A model generated the notes under the pieces. That model worked only from the letters and a program-made list of their open reading frames with translations. It was not told the DNA's origin and did no database searches. The translations under genes were made by a program, and so were the position numbers. DNA of 64,000 nt from Lysobacter niastensis (GTDB lineage Bacteria > Pseudomonadota > Gammaproteobacteria > Xanthomonadales > Xanthomonadaceae), in contig NZ_JADLZT010000010.1 in assembly GCF_015453285.1 (NCBI RefSeq), forward strand, positions 62,001 through 126,000. The letters run 5' to 3'. Below are positions 1 to 9,184 of this stretch, piece by piece (position 1 is the stretch's first letter; each line of letters opens with the position of its first letter).

Positions 1-597
1 ACCGGCATCACGCTGCTGCCAGCCGCTTTGCTGGGCCTCACCGCGTTCACCCGCATCATCATCGTGCTCGGCTTGCTGCGGCAGGCACTGGGAACCGGGC
101 AGACGCCGAGCAACCAGGTGCTGCTGGCGCTGGCGTTGTTCCTCACCGCGATGGTGATGACGCCGGTGTTCGACCAGGCCTGGGCCAGCGGCATCGCGCC
201 TTACCTCAACGACCAGATGGATTTCAAAAACGCGTGGACGGCGGCCTCGCAACCGTTCCGCGGCTTCATGCTGGCGCAGGTGCGCGAAGGCGACCTGATG
301 ACCTTCGCCGGACTGTCCAACAGCGGCCCGTACGCGACGCCGAACGACGTGCCCTTCAGCGTGCTCGCGGCGTCGTTCCTGACCAGCGAGCTGAAGACCG
401 CGTTCGAGATCGCGTTCCTGATCTACATCCCGTTCGTGATCATCGACCTGGTCGTGGCCAGCGTGCTGATGTCGATGGGCATGATGATGCTGTCGCCAAT
501 GCTGATCTCGGCGCCGTTCAAGATCCTGCTGTTCGTGCTGGTCGACGGCTGGGTGCTGGTGGTCGGCTCGCTCGCCGCCAGTTTCAACCCGGTCTGA
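1..597 (+). CDS. fliP: Flagellar export gate protein FliP (5' truncated)
   Basis: FliP is an integral membrane subunit of the flagellar type III export gate, where it assembles with FliQ and FliR in the centre of the basal body. The reading frame is open from base 1, so the signal peptide and N-terminal part lie outside the window; 198 C-terminal residues are present. The conserved family stretch FTRIIIVLGLLRQALGTGQ follows almost at once, and TPSNQVLLALALFLTAMVMT comes next. The C-terminal hydrophobic segments (IAFLIYIPFVIIDLVVASVL and the MLSPMLISAPFKILLFVLVD region) are typical. fliQ follows after 13 nt, giving the usual fliP-fliQ-fliR order. Identification is very secure. Confidence 0.97.
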   Translation, partial: TGITLLPAALLGLTAFTRIIIVLGLLRQALGTGQTPSNQVLLALALFLTAMVMTPVFDQAWASGIAPYLNDQMDFKNAWTAASQPFRGFMLAQVREGDLMTFAGLSNSGPYATPNDVPFSVLAASFLTSELKTAFEIAFLIYIPFVIIDLVVASVLMSMGMMMLSPMLISAPFKILLFVLVDGWVLVVGSLAASFNPV

Positions 598-610
598 GCA
601 GGAACCGCGC

Positions 611-880
611 ATGACGCCCGAAACCGCCCTGACCGAAATCGGCCGCGGCCTGCAGATGGCGATGCTGCTCGGCGCGCCGCCGCTGATCGCGGTGCTGGTG
701 ATCGGCGTGGTCATTGGCGTGGTGCAGGCCGCCACGCAGATCAACGAACCGACGATCGGCTTCGTCGCCAAGGCCATCGGCCTGGTGGCGACGCTGGCGC
801 TGGCTGGCAACTTCCTGCTCGGCAAGCTGGTGTCGTTCACGATCGACCTGTTTCATCGGATTCCGCAGTTGATCGGGTGA
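611..880 (+). CDS. fliQ: Flagellar export gate protein FliQ
   Basis: This is a small inner-membrane component of the flagellar type III secretion export gate. The product is 89 residues, the normal FliQ length, with two transmembrane helices at roughly residues 16-42 and 53-75. The conserved sequence VIGVVQAATQINEPTIGFV between the helices is diagnostic. It lies 13 nt after fliP. Its distance to fliR is 193 nt, unusually large for this operon, and is filled by a palindromic repeat. ATG start at 611. Confidence 0.96.
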   Translation: MTPETALTEIGRGLQMAMLLGAPPLIAVLVIGVVIGVVQAATQINEPTIGFVAKAIGLVATLALAGNFLLGKLVSFTIDLFHRIPQLIG

Positions 881-917
881 TGGTGCGAGCGCCCACAATG
901 CTCGGCCCTGATGCTTC

Positions 918-1034
918 ACCGTTCGTCCTGAGCGTAGGCGCACCGCGCCGGAGTCGAAGGATGAGCGGGTCGGACACGTTCTCCCGCCCGCCCTTCGACT
1001 CCGGGCCTGCAGCCCTACGCTCAGGACGAACGGT
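918..1034. repeat. Palindromic repeat pair between fliQ and fliR
   Basis: Two copies of a roughly 45-bp unit lie in inverted orientation. The left copy (918-962) begins ACCGTTCGTCCTGAGCGTAGG and runs to the GTCGAAGGATG end. The right copy (990-1034) is its near reverse complement, ending CCTACGCTCAGGACGAACGGT. Each unit contains its own small GC hairpin (GGCGC-ACC-GCGCC in the left, GGGC-CTGCA-GCCC in the right). The same unit recurs, oppositely arranged, at 8635-8736. It looks like a REP-type dispersed element. It has no coding capacity and interrupts an otherwise compact operon. Confidence 0.85.
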
Positions 1035-1073
1035 GCTGGAGTACCGTGAGTCTCCTGACGGCCACAACGCCTG

Positions 1074-1862
1074 ATGGACACCGTCACCCTCACCACCACC
1101 GACGGCCTCAACCTGTTCGGCATGCTCGGCGCCGTGCTGTGGCATGCGATCCGCATCGGCGCGGCGATGCAGGCGCTGCCGATGATCGGTGGCCGCGGCG
1201 TGCCGGCACGGGTGCGGCTGGTGCTGACGCTGGCGCTGTCGGGCGCGTTGTCGGCGCTGCTGCCGACGCCACCCGCCGCTGCGGTCGATGCGATGACGGT
1301 GCTGACCGTGCTGCGCGAGTTCGCCGTCGGCATCGCCATCGGGCTGATGCTGCGCCTGGCGTTCGAGGCCGGACAGTTCGCCGGCGAATTGGTATCGCAA
1401 GGCATGGGCTTGTCGTTCGCGACGATGGCCGATCCGCTCAGCGGCGCGTCGTCGCCGGTGCTGGCGCAGTGGTTCTACCTCGTCTTCGGATTGCTGTTCT
1501 TCACCCTCGACGGCCACCTCGCGCTGGTGCGGCTGCTGCTGGACAGCTACCACGCGCTGCCGATCGGCACGCCACTGGCCGACGTGCAGGAGTTCCTTGC
1601 GGTCGTGCCGACGTTCTTCTCGACCTGCCTGCGCGCCGGCCTGCTGCTGGCGTTGCCGGTGATCGTCGCCCTGCTCGCGGTCAACCTCGCCTTCGGCGTG
1701 CTCTCGCGTGCGGCTTCGCAGCTCAATCCGATGCAGCTGGGCATGCCGGTCGCGCTGCTGGTCGGCCTGGTGCTGCTGATGCTGCTGGCACGCGAGATGC
1801 AGGGACCGGTCGAGCGGCTGTTCGAGGAGGCATTCTCCGCGGCCCGCACATTGACCGGATAG
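1074..1862 (+). CDS. fliR: Flagellar export gate protein FliR
   Basis: FliR is the third membrane component of the FliPQR export-gate core. The product has 262 residues and about six hydrophobic helices. Family landmarks include the N-terminal IRIGAAMQALPMIGGRGVPA region, the EFAVGIAIGLMLRLAFEAGQ segment and a C-terminal ASQLNPMQLGMPVALLVGLV stretch. The ATG at 1074 is chosen because the FliR N-terminus aligns from there and because the upstream DNA is the non-coding palindromic repeat. flhB begins 42 nt downstream. Confidence 0.95.
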   Translation: MDTVTLTTTDGLNLFGMLGAVLWHAIRIGAAMQALPMIGGRGVPARVRLVLTLALSGALSALLPTPPAAAVDAMTVLTVLREFAVGIAIGLMLRLAFEAGQFAGELVSQGMGLSFATMADPLSGASSPVLAQWFYLVFGLLFFTLDGHLALVRLLLDSYHALPIGTPLADVQEFLAVVPTFFSTCLRAGLLLALPVIVALLAVNLAFGVLSRAASQLNPMQLGMPVALLVGLVLLMLLAREMQGPVERLFEEAFSAARTLTG

Positions 1863-1904
1863 CAAGGACGGGCGCGCCTCGGCGGGTTCGGGACGGATGA
1901 GGCG

Positions 1905-3068
1905 ATGTCCAGCGAAGACCAGGAAGACCGCACCGAACAGCCATCAGAGAAACGATTGCGCGAGGCGCGCGAACGCGGCGACGTGCCGCGATCACGCGAG
2001 CTGGCAAATGTCGCGGTGCTTGGATGTGGCTCGCTGGCGCTGGTCAGCACCGGCTCGCACATCGGTTCGGCATCGCAGGACTGGCTGCGCAATGCATTGA
2101 CCATCGACCCGGCCGTGCTCGGCCAGCACGACCGCCTGCTGCCCTACGCCGCGAAGCTGCTCGGCGGCCTGGTCTTGCCGATGCTGCCGGTGCTGCTCGC
2201 CGCGCTGGCGGCGTGCCTGATCGCGCCGGCGCTGATGGGCGGCCTGCGTTTCGCGAGCCAGGCACTGCAGCCGGACTTCATGCGATTGAACCCGCTGTCC
2301 GGGCTCAAGCGGCTGTACGGAAAGGAAAGCCTCGCCGAGCTGGTGCGCTCGCTGTTGCGCGTAACGCTGATCGGCGGCATCGGCGCGCTGGTGGTGTACG
2401 GCGCATTCACGCAACTGCTGTCCATGGCGAAGATGCCGCTCGATGCGGCCGTCGGCCTGGGACTGGGCCTGATCACCCGGTCGCTGATGGCGATGGTCGG
2501 CGCGCTGGCGCTGCTGGCCGCGATCGACGTGCCGTGGCAGCACTGGCAATGGCGCAGCCGCCTGAAGATGACGAAGCAGGAGCTGCGCGACGAGTTCAAG
2601 GAAAGCGAAGGCAACCCGGAAGTGAAGGCGCGCGTGCGCCAGGTCGCCGCGCAGATGTCGCGCCGCCAGATGATGGAAGCGGTGCCGAAGGCCGACGTGG
2701 TGATCGTCAACCCGACCCACTACGCGGTCGCGCTGAAGTACGAGGCCGGCAAGATGCGCGCACCCCGGGTCGTGGCCAAGGGCGTGGACGAGCTGGCCCT
2801 GTCGATCCGCGACGTCGCCACCAAGAACCGCGTCAGCATCGTCGAAGCGCCGCCTCTGGCACGCGCCTTGTATCGGCATGCGCAGATCGACCAGGAAATC
2901 CCGGTGAAGCTCTACGCGGCCGTTGCCCAGGTGTTGTCCTACGTGTACCAGCTCAAGCGCTGGCACCCGTCGCATGGGCCGATGCCGTCGCTGGCCGGGG
3001 TCGAGGTCGATGCCGAACTCGCCGACGGCAACGGTAACGGTGGCGGCGCCGGAGAACCGACGCGATGA
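1905..3068 (+). CDS. flhB: Flagellar export switch protein FlhB
   Basis: FlhB is the substrate-specificity switch of the flagellar export apparatus, with a membrane domain and a self-cleaving cytoplasmic domain. The 387-residue product starts with the canonical hydrophilic segment containing EDRTEQPSEKRLREARERGD. It has four transmembrane helices up to about residue 210. The autocleavage motif NPTH lies at residues 269-272, the same number as in Salmonella FlhB, followed by YAVALKYEAGKM and the conserved DQEIPVKLYAAVAQVLSYVY. The Gly-rich C-terminal tail is variable in the family. The stop codon overlaps the flhA start by 4 nt (ATGA), which suggests translational coupling. Confidence 0.97.
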   Translation: MSSEDQEDRTEQPSEKRLREARERGDVPRSRELANVAVLGCGSLALVSTGSHIGSASQDWLRNALTIDPAVLGQHDRLLPYAAKLLGGLVLPMLPVLLAALAACLIAPALMGGLRFASQALQPDFMRLNPLSGLKRLYGKESLAELVRSLLRVTLIGGIGALVVYGAFTQLLSMAKMPLDAAVGLGLGLITRSLMAMVGALALLAAIDVPWQHWQWRSRLKMTKQELRDEFKESEGNPEVKARVRQVAAQMSRRQMMEAVPKADVVIVNPTHYAVALKYEAGKMRAPRVVAKGVDELALSIRDVATKNRVSIVEAPPLARALYRHAQIDQEIPVKLYAAVAQVLSYVYQLKRWHPSHGPMPSLAGVEVDAELADGNGNGGGAGEPTR

Positions 3069-5137
3069 GCCAGGCCGGCAGCCGGATCTCCGTCGCCTCC
3101 GTGGGCGAGGCCATGCGCAACGGCCTGGCGGCGCCGCTCGTGGTGCTGGCGATGCTGGCCATGGTGATGGTGCCGCTGTCGCCGCTGCTGCTGGACGGCC
3201 TGTTCACGATCAACATCGCGATGTCGCTGGTGGTGCTGCTGGCGGTCGTGTACGTGAAGCGGCCGCTGGAGTTCTCGGTGTTCCCCAGCGTGCTGCTGCT
3301 GGTGACGCTGCTGCGCCTGGCGCTGAACGTCGCCTCCACGCGCGTGGTGCTGCTGCACGGCCACCAGGGCCCGGCCGCCGCCGGCCACGTGATCGAGTCG
3401 TTCGGACAGTTCGTCATCGGCGGCAGCTTCGCGGTGGGCATCGTCGTGTTCGCGATCCTGACGATCATCAACTTCGTCGTCGTCACCAAGGGTTCGGGCC
3501 GTATCTCCGAAGTCTCGGCGCGGTTCATCCTCGACGCCCTGCCCGGCAAGCAGATGGCGATCGACGCCGACCTCAACGCCGGCCTGCTCTCGCGCGAGGA
3601 CGCCAAGGCGCGGCGCGAGGAAGTGCGCGCCGAGGCGGACTTCTACGGTTCGATGGACGGTGCCAGCAAGTTCGTGCGCGGCGACGCCATCGCCGGCCTG
3701 CTGATCCTGGCGATCAATGTCGTCGGCGGCATCCTGATCGGCGTGCTGCAGCACGAGATGGACTTTGCCGAGGCCGGCAAGACCTACGTGCTGCTCGCCA
3801 TCGGCGACGGCCTCGTCGCGCAGCTGCCGGCCCTGTTGGTATCGACCGCGGTGGCGATGCTGGTCACGCGCGCGACGCGCGAGCAGGAGATGGGCCCGGC
3901 GGTGAGCAAGCAGGTGTTCGGCTCGCCGCGTGCGCTGACCGTGGCCGCGTCCCTGCTCGGTCTGGTCGGCGTGGTGCCGGGCATGCCCAACATTCCGTTC
4001 CTGCTGCTGGCCGCGGTGCTGGGCTATGCCGCCTGGCGCCTGCACCAGCGCGGCGCGCAGGTGCAGGACGAAAAGGAAGAAGAAGCCACCGTCGCCGCGG
4101 CGGCACAACCGGAACTGAGCTGGGACGAACTGCGTCCGGTCGAGCCGCTGAGCCTGGAAGTGGGCTATCGCCTGATCGCGCTGGTCGACAAAACCCAGGG
4201 CGGCGAACTGCTGGCACGGCTGAAGGGCGTGCGCCGCAAGCTCACGCAGGACCTGGGCTTCCTGATTCCCGCCGTGCATGTGCGCGACAACCTCGAACTT
4301 GCGCCGGGCCAGTACCGCCTGCTCGTGCACGGCGTGCCGGTCGCGAGTGGCGAGCTGCATCCCGACCGCGACCTCGCGCTGGATCCGGGCCGCGTGTTCG
4401 GGCCGCTCGACGGAATTCCCGGCAAGGACCCGGCGTTCGGCCTGGACGCGGTGTGGATCCAGCGCAGCCAGCGCGCGCACGCCGAATCACTGGGCTACAC
4501 CGTGGTCGACGCCGCCACCGTGGTCGCCACGCACCTGTCCCATCTCGTGCGCGAGCGTGCCGCCGAAATGCTCGGCCACGACGAAGTGCAGCAGCTGCTG
4601 GCCACGCTCGGCCGCAGCGCGCCGCGCCTGGTCGAGGACCTGACGCCGAAGCTGTTGCCGCTGTCGGTGGTGGTGCGCGTGCTGCAGTCGCTGCTGGCCG
4701 AACGCGTGCCGGTGCGGCAGCTGCGCCAGATCGTCGAAGCGCTGCTCGAACACGGCGCGTCCACGCAGGACCCGGCGCTGCTGACCGCGGCTGTGCGCAC
4801 CGCCCTGGGCCGCTTCATCGTCCAGGAACTCAACGGCCTCGGCGCCGAGCTGCCCGTCTACACGTTGGCGCCGGCTCTGGAACGGGTATTGCAGGACTCG
4901 GTCAGCGGCCAGGGCGCCGCGCTGGAACCCGGACTCGCCGAGCGTCTGCATCAGAACCTCAGCGAGTGCGTGACCCGCCAGGAAGGCCGCGGCGAACCCG
5001 CGGTGTTGCTGGTACCGGGCGGAATCCGCGCGGCGATTGCCCGGCTGGTGCGGCACAGCGTTCCGGCGCTGACCGTGCTGGCCTACGGCGAAGTGCCGGA
5101 GGACAAGCGCCTGCGTCTGGTCGGGGCGATTGGTTGA
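3065..5137 (+). CDS. flhA: Flagellar export protein FlhA
   Basis: FlhA is the large export-gate protein that docks chaperone-substrate complexes through its cytoplasmic nonameric ring. The 690-residue product has eight predicted N-terminal membrane segments (about residues 22-325). The conserved FHIPEP-family loop GRISEVSARFILDALPGKQM follows the fourth helix, and AIDADLNAG comes next. The C-terminal cytoplasmic domain begins after a charged linker near residue 340 and includes the DLGFLIPAVHVRDN and GREPAVLLV-like segments typical of the family. The length matches the usual 690-700 residues. The ATG overlaps the flhB stop by 4 nt. Confidence 0.97.
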   Translation: MSQAGSRISVASVGEAMRNGLAAPLVVLAMLAMVMVPLSPLLLDGLFTINIAMSLVVLLAVVYVKRPLEFSVFPSVLLLVTLLRLALNVASTRVVLLHGHQGPAAAGHVIESFGQFVIGGSFAVGIVVFAILTIINFVVVTKGSGRISEVSARFILDALPGKQMAIDADLNAGLLSREDAKARREEVRAEADFYGSMDGASKFVRGDAIAGLLILAINVVGGILIGVLQHEMDFAEAGKTYVLLAIGDGLVAQLPALLVSTAVAMLVTRATREQEMGPAVSKQVFGSPRALTVAASLLGLVGVVPGMPNIPFLLLAAVLGYAAWRLHQRGAQVQDEKEEEATVAAAAQPELSWDELRPVEPLSLEVGYRLIALVDKTQGGELLARLKGVRRKLTQDLGFLIPAVHVRDNLELAPGQYRLLVHGVPVASGELHPDRDLALDPGRVFGPLDGIPGKDPAFGLDAVWIQRSQRAHAESLGYTVVDAATVVATHLSHLVRERAAEMLGHDEVQQLLATLGRSAPRLVEDLTPKLLPLSVVVRVLQSLLAERVPVRQLRQIVEALLEHGASTQDPALLTAAVRTALGRFIVQELNGLGAELPVYTLAPALERVLQDSVSGQGAALEPGLAERLHQNLSECVTRQEGRGEPAVLLVPGGIRAAIARLVRHSVPALTVLAYGEVPEDKRLRLVGAIG

Positions 5138-5184
5138 AGTGACGGAAACGTGGCGCCGGCGTAACGGCGCGGCAGGAGGAAGCA

Positions 5185-6972
5185 GTGAGAATCAAGCGTT
5201 TCATAGCCCCCGACATGCGCACCGCGCTGCGCATGGTGCGCGACGAGCAGGGCCCGGACGCGGTGATCCTGTCCAACCGCCCGATCGAGGGCGGCATCGA
5301 AATCGTGGCGGCCACCGACTACGACGAATCGCTGGCGCAGCAGGCGCTGCGCGCCGCCGTCCCGGCGCTGCAGCCGATGCAGCCTTCGGTGCCGATCGAG
5401 GCCAATACCGCCGAGCTGTACGCACCCTCGCACGGCACGCCTTCGTTCGCACGCACCGAATCGCCGGCGCGCCCGGCGCCGACGCTGGTCGCTGCGACGG
5501 CCAAGGTCGCGCAGGCCGCCATGTCCGAGCGTGCGATGCCGAAGGTCGCCGAAACCGCGATTCGCGGCCGTGCCGTGTTCTCCATCGACGACAGCCCGCT
5601 GCCGGACAAGCCGGCGCAGGCGATCGCGGAGCCGGCGCATCCGGTCACCGCGAATGTCGTCGCCGAAACGGCAACGCATGCGATGGACATCGAGGCCGCG
5701 CCGCCCTCCGCTGCGCGCCCTGAAGCATCGCGCTTCGAAGCGATGATGGCCGCGCTGATGCCGCGCCGCGCCGAACGTGCATCTGCGATGCCGGAAGCCT
5801 CAGCTCCCGCTCTGCACGCGGTGCCGGCCGCCAGCGCTCCGGCCGCATCCGTCGACCAGGTTCCATCCGCTCCGGCCGCCGCCGTCATCGCCGACGTCGT
5901 CGCAGCAGCTTCAGCCGCGACAGCATCCGAACCGGAAGACGCCATCGCGGCGGACGTGCAGGAAGCGCCCGAGCAGCCCGCCGCCGTGCAGGAAACCACC
6001 CCGCTGCTGCGCGCCGTCGCCGAGCCGCGTCACGACCCCGCGATCAACGCGATGCGCGACGAACTGGCATCGATGCGCCAGATGATCGAGCGCGAGCTCG
6101 GCCAGTTCGCGATCGAGCGCCTGCGCGGTTCGCCGGCACGTGCCGCCGCCTACGACGCGCTGATCGGTTATGGCTGCGACGAAAGCCTGGCGTTAACCGT
6201 CGCCGGCGCGATCGATGCGCGCCTGGATCCGGCCCAGGTGCACGAGCCGATGCTCGCCGAACTGGCGCGCCAGCTCAGCGTCGCTCGCCACGAACCGATC
6301 GACGACGGTGGCGTGATCGCGCTGGTCGGCCCGACCGGCGCCGGCAAGACCACCACGGTCGCCAAGCTGGCCGCGCGTTTCGCCCAGCGTCATCGCGCCC
6401 GCGATGTCGCCCTGGTCACCACCGACACCGAACGCCCCGGCGCCACCGAACAGCTGCACATTTTCGGTCGCCGCCTCGGCATCACCGTATGCGAGGCGGG
6501 CGGCGCCAGCGCGCTGGGCGAAGCACTGGACCAACTGGCGGATTACCCGCTGGTGCTGATCGATACCGCCGGGCACGGCCTGCGCGATCGCGCCCTGCTC
6601 AACCAGATCCTGTGGCTGCGCACGTCCCAGCGCGTGCGCAGCCTGCTGGTCCTGCCCGCCACGACCCATCCGCACGACCTCGGCGAGGTGGTGCGGCGCT
6701 ACCGCCCGGCGGCGCCCGGCGGCGTCGTGCTGACCAAGCTCGACGAAACCGGCCGCCTCGGCTCGGCGCTGTCGGTGCTGGTCCAGCAGGGCCTCAGCCT
6801 GGCCTACACCACGTCCGGGCAGCACGTGCCTTCCGACATCGAAGCCGCCGACGCCGATCGCCTCGTCGCGACACTGGAGAAAGTGCGACGTGCTGCCGTT
6901 AACGCTCTCGGGTCCCCGGACCCGCGTCCTGCGAACCTCCCCACCGAGGACCGACATGCCCTTGCCTGCTGA
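5185..6972 (+). CDS. flhF: Flagellar SRP-type GTPase FlhF
   Basis: FlhF is an SRP-family GTPase that sets the polar site of flagellum assembly. The 595-residue product starts with the FlhF N-terminal motif MRIKRFIAPDMRTALRMVRD. A long Ala/Pro/Glu-rich linker of about 250 residues makes it larger than typical 430-residue homologues. The G-domain motifs follow: GPTGAGKTTT (G1, about residue 380), DTERPGATEQL, DTAGHG and TKLDETGRLGSAL. The GTG at 5185 is chosen over other starts because AGGAGGA lies at 5174-5180 with ideal spacing. The 3' end overlaps flhG by 17 nt, as expected for partners acting together on flagellar number and position. Confidence 0.95.
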   Translation: MRIKRFIAPDMRTALRMVRDEQGPDAVILSNRPIEGGIEIVAATDYDESLAQQALRAAVPALQPMQPSVPIEANTAELYAPSHGTPSFARTESPARPAPTLVAATAKVAQAAMSERAMPKVAETAIRGRAVFSIDDSPLPDKPAQAIAEPAHPVTANVVAETATHAMDIEAAPPSAARPEASRFEAMMAALMPRRAERASAMPEASAPALHAVPAASAPAASVDQVPSAPAAAVIADVVAAASAATASEPEDAIAADVQEAPEQPAAVQETTPLLRAVAEPRHDPAINAMRDELASMRQMIERELGQFAIERLRGSPARAAAYDALIGYGCDESLALTVAGAIDARLDPAQVHEPMLAELARQLSVARHEPIDDGGVIALVGPTGAGKTTTVAKLAARFAQRHRARDVALVTTDTERPGATEQLHIFGRRLGITVCEAGGASALGEALDQLADYPLVLIDTAGHGLRDRALLNQILWLRTSQRVRSLLVLPATTHPHDLGEVVRRYRPAAPGGVVLTKLDETGRLGSALSVLVQQGLSLAYTTSGQHVPSDIEAADADRLVATLEKVRRAAVNALGSPDPRPANLPTEDRHALAC

Positions 6973-7849
6973 TTCCAACGCCAGTTCCCACACCACCCGT
7001 GCCCCGGTCCGCGTCATCGCGGTGGCCAGCGGCAAAGGCGGCGTCGGCAAGACCTCGGTCTCAGTGAACCTGGCGATGTCGCTGGTGCATGCCGGCCAGC
7101 GCACGCTGCTGTTGGACACCGACCTGGGCCTGGCCAACGTCGACGTGATGCTGGGCCTGTCGCCGCAGTTCACGCTGGCCGACGTTTTCGCCGGTCGCTG
7201 CGAACTTCGCGACACGCTGCTCGAAGGCCCGCGCGGCCTGTGGGTCGTGCCCGCCGCATCGGGCAAGCGCCACATGACCGAGCTGCTGCCGCAGCAGCAC
7301 ATCGGCCTGGTGCATGCCTTCTGCGAACTCGACCTGCCGATCGACGTGATGGTGGTCGACAACGCCGCCGGCATCGCCGACAGCGTGCTGACGTTCTGCC
7401 AGGCCGCGCAGGACGTGATCGTCGTGGTCTGCGACGAGCCGGCCTCGGTCACCGACGCCTATGCGCTGATCAAGGTGCTCAGCCGCGAGCGCGGCGTGAA
7501 CCGCGTGCAGGTGCTGGCCAATCAGGTCGCCAACGCCAACGAAGGCCGGCAGCTGTTCGAGAAGCTCGAACGCGTCAGCTCGCGCTTCCTCGACGTGACC
7601 CTGCACTACCTCGGCGCGATCCCGCGCGACGAATGGCTGCGCCGCGCCATCCAGCGCCAGGAAGCCGTCGTCGAAGCGTTCCCCGGCAGTCCGTCGGCGC
7701 TCGCATTCCGCGAGATCGCACGGCGCGCACGCCAGTGGCAGTCGCCGCAGGGCCCGCGCGGCCATGTCGAGTTCTTCATGGAACGCCTGATCACGCAGAG
7801 CGCCAACGAACCCGGGCACCACGATCCGCTGCGGAGCGCCGTCGCATGA
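6956..7849 (+). CDS. flhG: Flagellar number regulator FlhG (FleN), MinD-like ATPase
   Basis: FlhG is a MinD/ParA-family ATPase that limits flagellar number and antagonises FlhF. In Pseudomonas the orthologue FleN also restrains FleQ. The 297-residue product carries the deviant Walker A GKGGVGKTS near residue 28, the family segment LLLDTDLGLANVDVMLGLSP and an MVVDNAAGIADSV switch region. The ATG at 6956 has a GAGGA five nt upstream and leads directly into the conserved domain. An upstream in-frame TTG would extend into flhF coding sequence without homology. Its stop overlaps the fliA start (ATGA at 7846-7849). Confidence 0.95.
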   Translation: MPLPADSNASSHTTRAPVRVIAVASGKGGVGKTSVSVNLAMSLVHAGQRTLLLDTDLGLANVDVMLGLSPQFTLADVFAGRCELRDTLLEGPRGLWVVPAASGKRHMTELLPQQHIGLVHAFCELDLPIDVMVVDNAAGIADSVLTFCQAAQDVIVVVCDEPASVTDAYALIKVLSRERGVNRVQVLANQVANANEGRQLFEKLERVSSRFLDVTLHYLGAIPRDEWLRRAIQRQEAVVEAFPGSPSALAFREIARRARQWQSPQGPRGHVEFFMERLITQSANEPGHHDPLRSAVA

Positions 7850-8607
7850 ACGCCGCTGCTGCCGCCCAGTACCGCGCTGCGCAGCAGGGCAGCGCCACCG
7901 ACATCGTCGAGCGCCATGGCGAGCTGGTGCGGCGCATCGCCCACCACCTCGCCGCACGCCTGCCGGCCAGCGTCGAGATCGACGACCTGATCCAGGCCGG
8001 CATGCTCGGACTGATCGACGCGGCGCGCAATTTCCAGGCCGACCAGGGCGCGGCGTTCGAAACCTATGCATCGATCCGCATCCGCGGCGCGATGATCGAC
8101 GAGATCCGCCGCGGCGATTGGGTCCCGCGCTCGGTGCACCGCCGCTACCGCGACGTCGTCGCCGCCACGCGCGAAGTCGAGCAGCGCACCGGCCGCGCCG
8201 CCAGCCCTCAGGAAATAGCCAGCACGCTCAACGTGCCGCTGGACGATTACCACCGCATGCTCGAGGACGCCGCGCGCGGGCAGCTGATCAGCCTCGACGC
8301 GCACCTGGAAGAACACGACGGCGAACCGCGCCTGTCCTCGAACGTCAGTACCACGCCTGCGCGCGAGTTCGAGCAGTCCGCGTTCCGCACCGCACTGGGC
8401 GGCGCGATCGGCGACCTGCCCGAACGCGAACAGCTGGTGCTGTCGCTGTACTACGAGCAGGAAATGAACCTGCGCGAGATCGGCGCCGTGCTTTCCGTCA
8501 GCGAATCGCGCGTCTGCCAGATCCACGGCCAGGCCATGCTGCGGCTGCGCGCGCGCCTGGGCGAATGGCGCGGCTCGCACCAGGACGAAGAAGAACATGA
8601 TTACTGA
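7846..8607 (+). CDS. fliA: RNA polymerase sigma factor FliA (sigma-28)
   Basis: This is the alternative sigma factor for late flagellar and chemotaxis genes. The 253-residue product has sigma region 2 (SVEIDDLIQAGMLGLIDAAR, then FETYASIRIRGAMIDEIRRGDW) and region 3. Region 4 has the helix-turn-helix NLREIGAVLSVSESRVCQIH. It ends with an acidic tail. The ATG at 7846 overlaps the flhG stop by 4 nt and has GCGGAGC about 9 nt upstream. A longer in-frame reading from 7240 is antagonised by this coupling and by the absence of homology upstream. No clear sigma-28 promoter was recognised in front of cheY or the receptor gene. Confidence 0.96.
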   Translation: MNAAAAAQYRAAQQGSATDIVERHGELVRRIAHHLAARLPASVEIDDLIQAGMLGLIDAARNFQADQGAAFETYASIRIRGAMIDEIRRGDWVPRSVHRRYRDVVAATREVEQRTGRAASPQEIASTLNVPLDDYHRMLEDAARGQLISLDAHLEEHDGEPRLSSNVSTTPAREFEQSAFRTALGGAIGDLPEREQLVLSLYYEQEMNLREIGAVLSVSESRVCQIHGQAMLRLRARLGEWRGSHQDEEEHDY

Positions 8608-8634
8608 GCAACAAACTCGCGCTCTCTCTCCCGC

Positions 8635-8736
8635 CCATCCTTCGACTCCGGGCCATAGGCCCTACGCTCAGGACGAACGGTGAAATGAATCCGTTCGTCC
8701 TGAGCGTAGGCGCGAAGCGCCGGAGTCGAAGGATGG
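8635..8736. repeat. Palindromic repeat pair between fliA and cheY
   Basis: The same 45-bp unit as at 918-1034 occurs here in the opposite arrangement: the GTCGAAGGAT ends face outward and the ACCGTTCG ends face each other across 8 nt. The outer arms CCATCC (8635-8640) and GGATGG (8731-8736) pair perfectly. The inner hairpins are GGGCC-ATA-GGCCC and GGCGC-GAA-GCGCC. The full palindrome is over 100 nt and occupies most of the fliA-cheY gap (8608-8791). It could attenuate or stabilise the transcript at the boundary between flagellar assembly and chemotaxis genes; that role is an inference. Confidence 0.85.
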
Positions 8737-8791
8737 ACGGACCGCCAACACGCCGCCACACACCAATATCACCAGCACCGGGCAATACCGA

Positions 8792-9184
8792 ATGGACAAG
8801 AACATCCGCATCCTGATCGTCGACGACTTCTCGACCATGCGCCGCATCGTCAAGAACCTGCTCAACGACCTGGGCCTGCACAACACCGCCGAGGCCGACG
8901 ACGGCACCACCGCCCTGGCCGAGCTGCGCAAGGCACCGTACGACCTTGTCATCACCGACTGGAACATGCCCGGCATGCCCGGCATCGACCTGCTCAAGGC
9001 GATCCGTGCCGACGCGACGCTGTCGAAGATCCCGGTGCTGATGGTGACCGCCGAAGCCAAGCGCGAGCAGATCATCGAAGCCGCGCAGGCCGGCGTGAAC
9101 GGCTACGTCATCAAGCCGTTCACCGCGGCCACGCTGGAAGACAAGCTCGGCAAGATCTTCGAGCGCCTGGGAGCCGCCGCTTGA
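8792..9184 (+). CDS. cheY: Chemotaxis response regulator CheY
   Basis: This is a single-domain response regulator whose phosphorylated form binds the flagellar switch to change rotation. The 130-residue product has the acid pair D12-D13, the phosphoacceptor D56 (VITDWNMPG), T86 and K108 (VIKPF), the standard active-site set. The sequence around [15 protein letters not shown] is typical of polar-flagellate CheY. Its stop TGA overlaps the TTG start of cheZ. It sits between fliA and cheZ-cheA, the usual order. Confidence 0.97.
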   Translation: MDKNIRILIVDDFSTMRRIVKNLLNDLGLHNTAEADDGTTALAELRKAPYDLVITDWNMPGMPGIDLLKAIRADATLSKIPVLMVTAEAKREQIIEAAQAGVNGYVIKPFTAATLEDKLGKIFERLGAAA

